Source: Adiantum capillus-veneris
Lineage: Eukaryota; Streptophyta; Polypodiopsida; Polypodiales; Pteridaceae
Length of the DNA: 64,000 bases
Direction: 5' to 3'
Assembly: GCA_014529385.2 (NCBI GenBank)
Contig: CM043956.1
Location: forward strand, 91,716,721 to 91,780,720
Under the pieces are notes generated by a model. That model did not search any database. It saw only the letters and a list, made by a program, of their open reading frames with translations, and was not told the DNA's origin. Below are positions 44,071 through 54,927 of the stretch, piece by piece. The translations under genes and the position numbers were made by a program. Each line of letters starts with the position of its first letter. The first letter of the stretch is position 1.

Positions 44071-44459
44071 CTCTTTCTTTATTGAGATGTATCTCTATCT
44101 CTAAGTGATCTCAATTTCTAGAGGTGATATGTTTCCTTGTTGCACGTGGGTCCCCTTAGCTTGCCCTATAGACAATTTATCTTTAGGGATATTTGTACCT
44201 TCTTGAGTTATGTGGGACTCACTTTCTTGCTAACTATACCTTGAGCTGCCTTTGCTGGGACTTTAGCCAATTTGTCATCACTGTGAGGTAGGAAGTTATG
44301 TAAACATTTCTAAAGAATCTTGGACCACTTTGGGGTGCTTACTAGGCTTTTCACTAGAAGGTGAGGACTTGAGCAAAGGAGAAGCCACTATGATATTGGA
44401 GGGTTGGGCGAATGAAAGTCATAAAGCCGTTGCGAGGCAGTATGTGATTTAAGGACTTG

Positions 44460-45249
44460 TAGAGAACCTTGGACCAAGGATTTGCAATATAAGGTGAGGA
44501 CTTGATGAAAGGAGAAGTTGCTATGACATGGGATTGCCGGGTCCTAGGGGATGAAAGATTTAATCAGTGCTCTAGGTACCACTCAACCCAAAACAAAGAT
44601 TTCCTACATGTTTTATTTCCAAGGGAGTGTCTATAGCCAAGAAATTTGTAGCCAAGACATAACTTAAGAGGAATGGAAACGTACGTGCAAACATTTTTCC
44701 TTCTTGTTTAAGCCCGGAGACCTTTTACTTTTCTCTTGCAAGTTGGTGTAGAGTAGGGTATGAAATGGATAGTCTATGTTGTGACATATAGACAATAACG
44801 CACGTTCCCTATTTCTATCAACCTAGGTAGTGCAGGAGCCACATCTTCTAAAGGCATAGAGAGCCTTGGACCAAGGCTTTGCAATAGAAGGTGAGGACTT
44901 GATGAAAGGAGAAGTTGCTATGACATGGGAGTGCCGGGTCCTAGGGGATGAAATATTTAATCAGTGTTTGGGTACCACTGAACCCAAACAAAGATTTCCT
45001 ACATGTTTCATTTCCAAGGGAGTGTCTATAGCCAAGACACATTTGTAGCCAACTTACCTGAGAGGAATGGAAACGTAAGTGAAAACATTTTTCCTTCTTG
45101 TTTTGGGCCCGAAGACCTTTTACTTTTCTCTTGCAGGTTGGTGTAGAGTAGGGTATGAAATGGATAGTCTATGTTGTGACATATAGACAATAAAGCGCAT
45201 TCCCTATTTCTATCAACCTAGGTAGTGCAGGAGCCACATCTTCTAAAGA
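44460..45249. repeat. 397-bp tandem duplication
   Basis: CCTTGGACCAAGG starts units at 44467 and 44864. Both copies end with GGTAGTGCAGGAGCCACATCTTCTAAAG-like sequence (about 44850 and 45246). Identity is about 93% by eye. A partial, more diverged unit (GGTGAGGACTTGAGCAAAGG) precedes at about 44360. No coding function is seen. Confidence 0.88.
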
Positions 45250-46033
45250 CGATGAGACTCTTTGAGCAAGAAGTACTTGGCATAAAGGTTGACATGCTGA
45301 AGGTTATTAGGGTGATCCGTCAGGGATAGCAACATAATATACACAACAATGGTCTCCATCTTTGACAACTTGATAATCCATTCAATCCTAGCGTTTTATC
45401 ATTGGATAGTTTAGTCAGCGCATATAGTAGTTCATCTTCATCAATCTGGGCTTCCAGTCTATCTACATTATTGATTCGTGGTTGCTCTTGTGCATTTTCC
45501 TACGTAGGTTCACTCCGCTGAGTGTGAAAAACTCAATGCGTCTCAGTGCCCCCTCCAAGTTGCTTCCCTATGTATTGACATATTGTTTATGATAGTGCCA
45601 TATAGATATGCTAAATACGTCCTTCTACTCGATGGTTGTTTCCTTCTTGTTAGGGAAATTCGAGGGACGAGCTCTCAATTCCAATTCCTTTTTCGTTTGT
45701 ACTCAAAGCGTAAAGCTCTGCAAATCGTTCCGGAATCCCTAAGCATAGGACGAAGCCTCCTTGCTCCTTCTCAGCGATGGAGTACCTGCAAAAATCACAA
45801 ACACAAAAGAAACAACTTGTAGAGCATATTGTCAAACTTCACCTATCGCTCCTAGTACAGAAAAGTGACCTTCGTACTTCAACTTCTTGCTATCACTTGC
45901 ACATTCGTAGCGGTAGAGTCTCCTTTTGGTAGCCCTAGAAAAACTGGCAAGAGTGAGGGGCATAGGGTTGCTTTTATAGGCTCCTGAGCCAACAACAATA
46001 GCCGGTGTAGCTTCTCCTATGATAGCATTGGGG
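45250..46033. other. Intergenic DNA, nothing recognised
   Basis: Short frames only. Confidence 0.5.
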
Positions 46034-46520
46034 TGTTGGAATATGTCACGAGACAGGCACGACGTGCCAACAGAAAAGAACAGACAAAACATACTTTTAG
46101 CACTTCAACAACAACTGAACTGAAAAAAGAGATAGAGAGCACACACGACATGAAGTGGCAGAATTCCACCCCGGAGAGTACTGGCCCCAAACCTTGGCGC
46201 CCCTTTTGGTATTTCTTTATATTACTTGAACTTAGTACAATGTCAATTCTCGCGCTTTGCACCTTCCCCCGGAAGAGTGCCAAAGACTAAGCCCTCTGCA
46301 CATATTTAAAGGCCCTTGGCCTTCAAAAGCAATTACATGAAAAGTTTGAACTCAAAAGCAACTGGATCAAAAGCTAGCGCCCAAAAGCAAGCAGTGCGTT
46401 TTAAAAAAGTCCGTACAACTACCACGTGGCACTGTCAACAAAAATTGCAAAAATCCTTACAACTGCCACGTCATCATGTTAGGGCAAATTTTGAGAATCA
46501 ATACAACTTTGCCACACCAT
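46034..46520 (-). mobile_element. LTR-H copy C: diverged LTR remnant with conserved hairpin
   Basis: On the minus strand this carries a TGACGTGGC site (plus 46465-46473) and TTGCTTTTGAGTTCAAA-like blocks. A TTTAAATATG box (about 46300) comes next, then the hairpin at 46183-46201. It ends near TTCCAACA at 46034. It is clearly related to copies A and B in layout but more diverged. No partner LTR or target duplication was found. Confidence 0.5.
46183..46201 (-). promoter_or_regulatory. Conserved LTR hairpin, copy 5
   Basis: The minus strand reads ATAAAGAAATACCAAAAGG, then GGCGCC, loop AAGGTTT, GGGGCC. One base of the upstream motif differs from the other copies. Confidence 0.58.
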
Positions 46521-46766
46521 GAGCCTTTATGTAGGAGAGTGTGTGTGTGTGGTCCCGCATTATTTTAATGCCTTTAGGTCCTCTAGGCCCCATCGAACGG
46601 GGTCTCATAAGTTGGTGGAACTTCTACTTCTTCTGTTTCTTCTTTTTAGGGTTTAGGCCCCTCGATAGGGATGTGCACGTTGGCTGCGTTCTTTAGTGGC
46701 TTGACATGTCAACAATTTGTGACAGGATAGCTAGAGGAGATAGAGAGAGTGTTGGCGGTAGCAATC

Positions 46767-48149
<1,383 letters not shown>

Positions 48150-49340
48150 GTTTCATGATACTGACGTAGGATGTCTTGAAAATCTTGCAATTCTCATTTC
48201 ATCATCCACCAGGCATTTGGAGGGGAGTAATTCTTAAACTTTACTAAATACTTTTATGATAAGTTCTTCTAGACTTTAGTTGGCACTCTTGATGGTGAAT
48301 GATCTGTTCTGAAAGAAGTAGTTCTTTTGTTTCATCTACCTAAGTGCGGATCTTCTGTAACTGGTTTTGCATGAGGTTCGCTAATGAAAGGTCTTAGAAG
48401 GCTCATTTGCAAAGCAGTATGGATTTTTCACGTCTCGAGAAGATTGAATCTAAAAGATACATCATTTATCTGTTTTGTGATCCCGAACGGTCCATAGTAT
48501 ATGTTGGAAAAGTTTTACAAGTTTCCCTTTCTGATTGGCATATTTCTTAAGTTGCGCTTTATCAAACTTGAGAAGAACAAATTGTCCTTCAGTTAGCTTG
48601 AGATCACGATAATGTCTGTCTACTGATTTTGTATGATTTTCTTAAGATCTAAGGATAGCGCGTTTCACTTGTGTGTAAACGGGCGGTATCTAGTTGTGAA
48701 TATCTTATCCTTGGTGAGAAGGATTGGAGGAAGATGTGCTTTCCATAAAGAACCTCAAAAGGAGTTTTTCCTTTAGAGGAATGTACAATGTTATTATAGG
48801 CAAATTTTGCAAGAGGTAGATACTTCTCCCATTCTCGTTGGTTATCTAAGACATAGCACTTTCATATGTCTAGGACTCTCAACAATTTTGCTTTGTCCAT
48901 CTAAGCATGATAAGCCCGAAGAAAAATTTAGCTTAGTTCCTAGGTCTGCAAAAAGTGCTCGCCATAAATTACCGGTCATTTGTGGGTCATGATCAATGAT
49001 AATTGTTTTGGGCATACCATGATGCTTAAAAATCTAGGCAAAAAAGATCTTGGCCATGTGATAAGCTTTGTACATATTGCACCATTTCCATTCAGGGTTC
49101 ATGAAAAATCCATTATAAAACAATGGATCTACTTTCCCTAGATACCTGAGGTACTAGTAGGGGCTGAGGTAAGCTTGTAGTCTTATGGAAATCATCTACT
49201 TAGCTTTTTGACATGGTATGCATTCTATGACATATTTGTCTGTGTCAGCTTGTAGTGTTGGTCAATATAAATACCTTTCTAAGGCTTGTGTCATGGACAT
49301 TATGCCTCTGTGTCCTGCCTAAGGAGAAGAATGTGCTTCT
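48150..49340 (-). pseudogene. Gypsy-C integrase and chromodomain (broken)
   Basis: The minus strand gives AGHRGIMSMTQALERYLY with VIECIPCQKAK, the H2C2 zinc-binding domain. Next is HHGMPKTIIIDHDPQMTGNL followed by WRALFADLGTKLNFSSG, around the second catalytic Asp, and LDGQSKIVES, where the family has DGQSE; the Glu is changed to Lys. YYGPFGITKQINDVSFRF and the chromodomain fragment KYLVKFKNYS follow. Numerous stops and shifts show a dead copy. Confidence 0.75.
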
Positions 49341-49346
49341 GATGAA

Positions 49347-49577
49347 AACCAAATATTGAATCTTTCTTCCTTTCGATTGCAATTGTCTTGTGAAGAATTG
49401 CTGCAACGCATGAAAGCGGTAGAAACCCAACTTGCTGCTATTGAATCTTGCTGGTAGACCCTAAACATTGCATCACAAGGGCAGCAAAGAACAATGAGAT
49501 AACATTATCAAAATTTTCTGTGCTATTCCTACTCTCCCCAATCCTCAAAAGAAAGAAAGATTCAATATTTGGTTTGC
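49347..49577. repeat. Short inverted repeat, about 22-bp arms
   Basis: AACCAAATATTGAATCTTTC at about 49345-49368 is the reverse complement of the sequence at about 49554-49577. About 185 bp lies between the arms. Confidence 0.8.
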
Positions 49578-50057
49578 ATGAGAAAAGCTTAAATATGCTT
49601 TCTTGCCATATTTACTGAGAAAAAGCAAATGTAGTCATTTGTGGGATGTTTACAATGGATAGCTCCCCAATATCCACATTTGGCTAAAGCACCTTCAACT
49701 GTAGCTGGTTTGGTAGGTAGATATGTGGGAGTCGTTCTACTGTTAGGAGCAGCTCCTTGAAACATTCTTTGCTTCCATTCTTGTTGCTTGAAAATCTCTG
49801 ACGTTTTCTCAACCATTCTTCTGAACAGGGGTAATGGTTGGTAGTTCTACTATTCTTTTGATAAATTCATCTTTAGAGGTCGCGACTCTTTTTTCCATGT
49901 TTCTGATTCATCAATAGTACTGGTAGTTGATTCTTCTTCAGTAGAAGATTCATACCTCTTTTGTCTGGGGAAAGCATAGGGGTTCCTTACCATATTGAAC
50001 ATCTTTATGGAGCTATCAAAATTGGTTCTTCTGGGGATGTAGACTCTGCAGAAGAGT

Positions 50058-50630
50058 CTTTAGTAGAAGAATCAGTATCATCAGAATCATACTGAGTATA
50101 TTGTCTAATGGGGAAGTCTTTTTTCTAAAGAACATTGCAATAAACCACCTCATACTCATATCTGTCTTTTAGAACAGCATTACAATATTTCGTTTTTCTC
50201 TTAGGGCAGTTTGGTGCAATATGACCAGGTTTGTTGCAGATCTAACATTTTACTAGTTGTCGTTCTTCCTTGCTCAGCTTTCACTTTCTTCTAACCACCT
50301 TGAAACGTTTGCCGTATTTGTTCCTTTGCTGTTTGACTTTGCAGTGGCACTCTTCATATTGTTTGCATCCAAATTGTTGGGCTTTGGTTTCTTTGGTGCA
50401 AAAACTGGAATTGAATCCCTTTACTTGCTTGATATCTCTTTTCACTCAAAGTCGAGCACATTCCAAATCGGTGACCTCATTGATGAACGAGTTGATTTGG
50501 AAAATAGAGATATTTTCATCCAAATGTAGACCTGCAGGCTTAATTCTTTCCTTTATAAGATTTACAAATGATTTTACAAATGTATACTCAGTATGATTCT
50601 GATGATACTGATTCTTCTACTGAATCCTGG
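50058..50630. repeat. Inverted repeat flanking the zinc-knuckle segment
   Basis: About 38 bp at 50060-50100 is the reverse complement of 50580-50622 (TACTCAGTATGATTCTGATG and onward). Weaker similarity extends 40-50 bp further outward, including CAAAATTGG. The arms enclose about 480 bp. Confidence 0.8.
50100..50580 (-). pseudogene. Zinc-knuckle protein segment of Gypsy-C
   Basis: The minus strand reads NLIKERIKPAGLHLDENISI, INEVTDLECARLRVKRDIKQ, a basic stretch, then ICNKPGHIAPNCPKRK. This is a CCHC knuckle whose first Cys lies before an in-frame TAG. An acidic tail follows (QYTQYDSDDTDSST). It fits the nucleic-acid-binding end of a gag or capsid protein. Stops interrupt it at several points. 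Confidence 0.6.
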
Positions 50631-51418
50631 GAGAGACCATCTATGTCCAGTGTGGTCATATCTCCAATTTTGCTAATCCCAATCTCATCATCAGTGCTGA
50701 TGTCTGAGTCTTCATTAGAGGATGCTGCTAGATTAGGAAAGATTTGTGGTAGGAAGACATCCAATTCATCTAATTCCATTTCTTCATACCCAACACATGT
50801 ATCATCATTGCAAAAGATCCAATCTATATCTTCTGGCAAGATATTGTGTACCTCTTCTCCAAGTTGTTGTCTTTCAGACCAAGTTTGAACCTGTGCATTT
50901 ACCCCCCACCGGAGATGAGGGTCAAAGCCATTGGTGATATCTTCATCAAGAAAGGGAGACATATGTAGAGGAAAATGAGAGACATACTTGATAATTGGCT
51001 CATGCAGTACTGCTGGAAACATTCTAGGAAATGTTTTATCATGACCGCTGTCACCAAAAGTAAGGACAAGTTGCAGCTGCAGCTTGGATTTAGTAGAGAA
51101 AACCTGTCTGGTTAATGACACCAGAGTGGTTACAGCTATCAATTTAGATAGTACCTGATATTGTAGCACAACTAATTCTTTGATGGCATTGGTATGCCAA
51201 TTTGATGCAGCTTCCAATGGTTGTAACCGAGCATTAGGAGAAGAAAGGATGTAGGGCTGACTGGTTGACAAATCTTTGTTGTTAATGGCATTCTTTATGA
51301 GACAGTCAATCCCATTTATAGCAAAATCCGTAGCTATTATGTGATTACATAATTTACATTTGAATAGGCCCTCGAAATTCTTATAGAACGTGTTGACCAT
51401 GCACTCTCTGTGCATCAT
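50588..51418 (-). CDS. 276-aa gag-like ORF of unknown family in Gypsy-C
   Basis: This is an uninterrupted minus-strand frame of 276 codons from ATG 51418 (MMHRECMVNTFYKNFEGLFK). It has a CKLC pair near residue 20 and a Leu/Val-rich, probably helical middle (NAIKELVVLQYQVLSKLIAV). The tail is acidic and Ser-rich (SSNEDSDISTDDEIG, then DSVEESVSSESY). I recognise no domain. Its position about 550 bp after a primer-site-like sequence and before a CCHC knuckle makes gag the best guess. A pararetrovirus-like origin cannot be excluded. The uninterrupted length is notable given the decay around it. Confidence 0.5.
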   Translation of the reverse strand: MMHRECMVNTFYKNFEGLFKCKLCNHIIATDFAINGIDCLIKNAINNKDLSTSQPYILSSPNARLQPLEAASNWHTNAIKELVVLQYQVLSKLIAVTTLVSLTRQVFSTKSKLQLQLVLTFGDSGHDKTFPRMFPAVLHEPIIKYVSHFPLHMSPFLDEDITNGFDPHLRWGVNAQVQTWSERQQLGEEVHNILPEDIDWIFCNDDTCVGYEEMELDELDVFLPQIFPNLAASSNEDSDISTDDEIGISKIGDMTTLDIDGLSQDSVEESVSSESY

Positions 51419-51980
51419 CTCTCTATTCTTCTCTTTCTCTGTCTTCTCAACATCTCATGCTCTCAATCAATGTAGTCCCGATAATCTTTACCTATAAGTA
51501 ATTTTTTCATTGTAAACTTTAAAGCATGGAATGTTTTCTTGTCGAGCTTCTCAGCGACAATCTAGCTAAGTCCATCATTTGGACGACATGTTTTCAATCC
51601 TTCACCAAGTCTTTGAGCAACTTGCTAAGGATAGTCTGTTATCACTTGTACACAATCTTCTTACATACACTTATTTTACTCTGCCAAACATTACCTATGA
51701 GCACTGTAACAATAACAAAATTTTTTGTACCCCCAAAATGTAGATCTACAGAATCTCGAATCTTAGCATTTTTTGCATGTACATGCACTCTAACTTCTAA
51801 ACGGGGTTCAAAACGTACCCAAAATTGAAAGTTGGCTACAAATCATGTCCAAAGGACACATTCCCCAGAAGGAAGCACCTCAATTGTAGATTGCTTGACG
51901 ATGGCTCTGGGAATCTCGAGACCTCTTTTTTTGCTTCTCTAAGATCCTCTGACACAACGAGGCTTTGATTCCATGTTAAG

Positions 51981-54620
51981 AGAGAGAGCAAAGCGTATCT
52001 GGAGCTCTTGAAAGTGCACACACAAAAATTGAGGCAAAAGACATTTCTTCTTCTTCTTCACTAACTCAAAATAAGCGGTCTAACAATACATAAGGAGGAG
52101 AACAACAACATGAAAGGGAACTAGTATAACAATCTAGTGTAACTTGCTAGTGAGTGATATGAGTAGATAAGAGTGCCATCACTCCAGTAGGTAGGCCAAC
52201 TTAGTGTAGTAAAACTATGATATCCATCAAGGAATGCCAGTGAGGATGATTGTTGGTGATAGTCATGCAAGAGTCGTACATGTTGCACTTGACATCTCAA
52301 AAACCTTGTGGCTAACAACATGTGCCAAAAAACAATCTAACATGTAGTCCTATAACTATTTTACTAGGGAGTGAACCCGAGTGAATCCCTGATTGTATCA
52401 TAATGAACAATTAAGAGAGAAATTTACAAGCGGTAGAAATGGTACGTGATACACGACTTTCCAAAAATCCTTTTGTCCTACATGACCTTGTCGTCTGTCG
52501 AGAGGTCAAGGGAATTTTTTTAACTTGAAAGGTACATTACCAAAACTCTAGTCCAAAAGGCACAGTATATCCTTGACCTACTATAAAATAAATTAGAGAT
52601 AAGTGACAATAAACCAGCATTTAATTGAGAACCTTGTCTCCTTGGAAATCTAAAAACTTTTGTTAGATTTTGCAAAGAAGATATCCAAGACCAGCATAGA
52701 CCATCGTGCTACCGATAGTAATTGTACTAAGTAGCTTGCTAAAGTAAACTTAGCACTACGTCTTGGAAATTGAGAAATTCTTTTGTTGAAATTATAATGT
52801 GAAGAGGCCAAAAAACGACAATTAACACTCATGGAGTGATTTACCATTATCTAGGTCACACCCCGAAATTACCACTCTTATAGCCACATTCAATGCTATA
52901 GACTAAACATAGATCCTCTAAAGCTGGATTCTTGTTCAAAAATGGATCTTGAAACAATCATAGCTCCTCATTAAAACAAGAGAAAGATTCTCTAAACTAA
53001 AAAGTGTTGGCGAGGGAGTGAGACTGAGACAAGAGAAGAGAAGAGTAGGAGAAAGAGAAGACGACTCCCGATCTGCAAGCCCCAAAGTGTGTCAATTGAT
53101 CACATGAGATGAGTTTATATAGAGGGAACCAGGGTGCTATATATATAGAGATACTATATATAGATCAATACCCCCACTCAAATGAAGGTCCCTACCTATG
53201 GATGACAAAACCCTTGGGGGATCAAGGGAAAACCCCACATCTCTATATACACCCACTGTTATATTAAGATATTTTAAATGTACATTTACAATGTTCAAGT
53301 GAACTACATCACTCCTGTTTTACAATGTGCCCTTTGAAAGGGTCTTTAATAACCCTACATATATATATATATATATATATATGCATACAATTGAGCTACT
53401 ATAAATCCTTTGGTAGAGTAGCTTCAACATCTTTGAGCCTTTGTACATGCTGCTTGACATTATTTTAATCCTCTAAACAACATCAACTCAAGAAACGTAT
53501 CAAAATGTGAAGGTTAGAAATAATCACATCACATTGTCCTTAGAGACGGTTCGCGACAGGCTACTCTAGAGATGCCATATAAACAAAAGTTAAAAATTAT
53601 GGAATAGTAACCATGGTCATGGATTCACGTACCATGGCATCATGTTCCTGACCATGGAATTAGAGACGCTTTCCAAAAAAATTTGGAACAACAATCATCA
53701 TCATGGCTTCATGTTCCATGGCATCATGATTCTCACCATGGCATTAGTGACACTTCTAACAGATTTTGAAATAGTAATCATCACCATCTCTTCACGTACC
53801 ATGGCATTAGTGATTCTTTCAACACATCATCATGGCTTCATGTACCATGGCATTAGTGATGCTTTCAACAAATCTAGACATTTGAACAAAATATGATGGA
53901 CAATTGTGAAATATTTTAGGAAGATTTGAAGAAATCAACGTTGTAAATGATTGTCCTAAAAAAAAACTCAAGTGGTGACGGGTCAGTAGTAATCAACAAG
54001 ACGTTAAAAAATTCTTATATATCCCACTACACATGACATTGAGAAGAAGTATGTTAAACTTGAATAGTATTCAAAAAGAATGTAGCAATGTAAATCATAT
54101 TAACATTGGCGATGATCAAAATAAAATAAAATAAAAATATCGTAATTTTGAAATAATTTGTTTGATAATGAAATTAACCTTGGCATGAGGTAATTCACAA
54201 TCTTATTCCAACTCACAGTTTCCATTGGCAACAATAATAACGCTCGAGCCAATGGAATTTAAAAAACAAGTAATGATAACCACAACATATTTGCCATCAA
54301 ATTTTCATATGGCTCAACAAGTATCCTAGCTACCAAGAGGCAGCTACAAGATGTGCAGATCTTAATTGCCAGTTTTTTGGCGTAATGTAGAAAGAATTGT
54401 GACTCTGGCCAGACCATTTGTAAATTTTTTGCAAACAATCAATGAGTAGCTATGCTTGGCAAAGTAACGATTTCCGGACTTTTTGGGTCCTAAAAAATCT
54501 TTGCAATTACCCAATAGACCGCTTGACCATGTTCAATAATAAACTTGATGTCATTAGAGACATGTCAAAATAAGCAAGCATACATACGAGTTGGATCTGC
54601 TCAAATACAGACTTTGCTAA
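51981..54620. other. AT-rich intergenic DNA with a degenerate minisatellite and an (AT)n run
   Basis: No gene is visible. 53610-53880 contains four to five diverged units built on CATCATGGCTTCATGTNCCATGGCATTAGTGA. 53359-53382 is an (AT)n microsatellite. The part nearest 51981 probably belongs to the Gypsy-C 5' LTR, whose outer end I could not place. Confidence 0.6.
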
Positions 54621-54625
54621 GGCCT

Positions 54626-54852
54626 TGTTGGAATTAGGGTTGCAGAGAAACACACACAGCTTGGAGAAGACGAAGGAAGCTCAAGGCACACAATAGAGTG
54701 TGTGTTACTTAGTGTGCAATGGAAAAATAGTTAGCCCTAGAGTGATGGGCGTATATACAATGCACGGGGGAAAAAACCTCCTAAAGAGGGAAAAAATGCC
54801 CCGGCGGTCCTAGTGTGTTCACACACATCACTACCACATGTATATGGTAACA
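54626..54852 (-). repeat. 3' LTR of Copia-2
   Basis: This 227-bp LTR carries a TATATA box (54752-54757). The purine tract CCAGGGGGGATTT on the minus strand adjoins it at 54853-54866. Confidence 0.95.
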
Positions 54853-54927
54853 AATCCCCCCTGGAGTGATGCGGTGAACGAGAGCTGGCACATGAGTAAA
54901 GGGAAGTGCCATGCCCTGAGGACAGGA

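Larger units (their letters stand above)
48150..51974 (-). mobile_element. Gypsy-C: internally deleted Ty3/gypsy chromovirus relic
   Basis: A minus-strand element reads from right to left. An LTR end and primer-site-like sequence lie at about 51962-51980 (TTAACA then TGGAATCAAAGC, 10 of 12 to the Met-tRNA site). A 276-codon gag-like ORF (51418-50588) follows, then a zinc knuckle near 50190-50260 and acidic tails. Next are the integrase H2C2 domain (about 49200-49330) and core (about 48880-49030), the integrase C-terminus (about 48400-48540), and a chromodomain remnant near 48190-48330 (KYLVKFKNYSPPNAWW, close to Gypsy-B RYLVKFRNYPPMDAKW). Only about 0.8 kb separates the gag tail from integrase, so RT and RNase H are deleted. 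No matching 3' LTR was located. Confidence 0.65.

Noticed and set aside
50058-50630. Inverted repeat as terminal repeats of a DNA transposon
   Set aside because: No target duplication and no transposase. The arms lie inside gag-like coding sequence of Gypsy-C.
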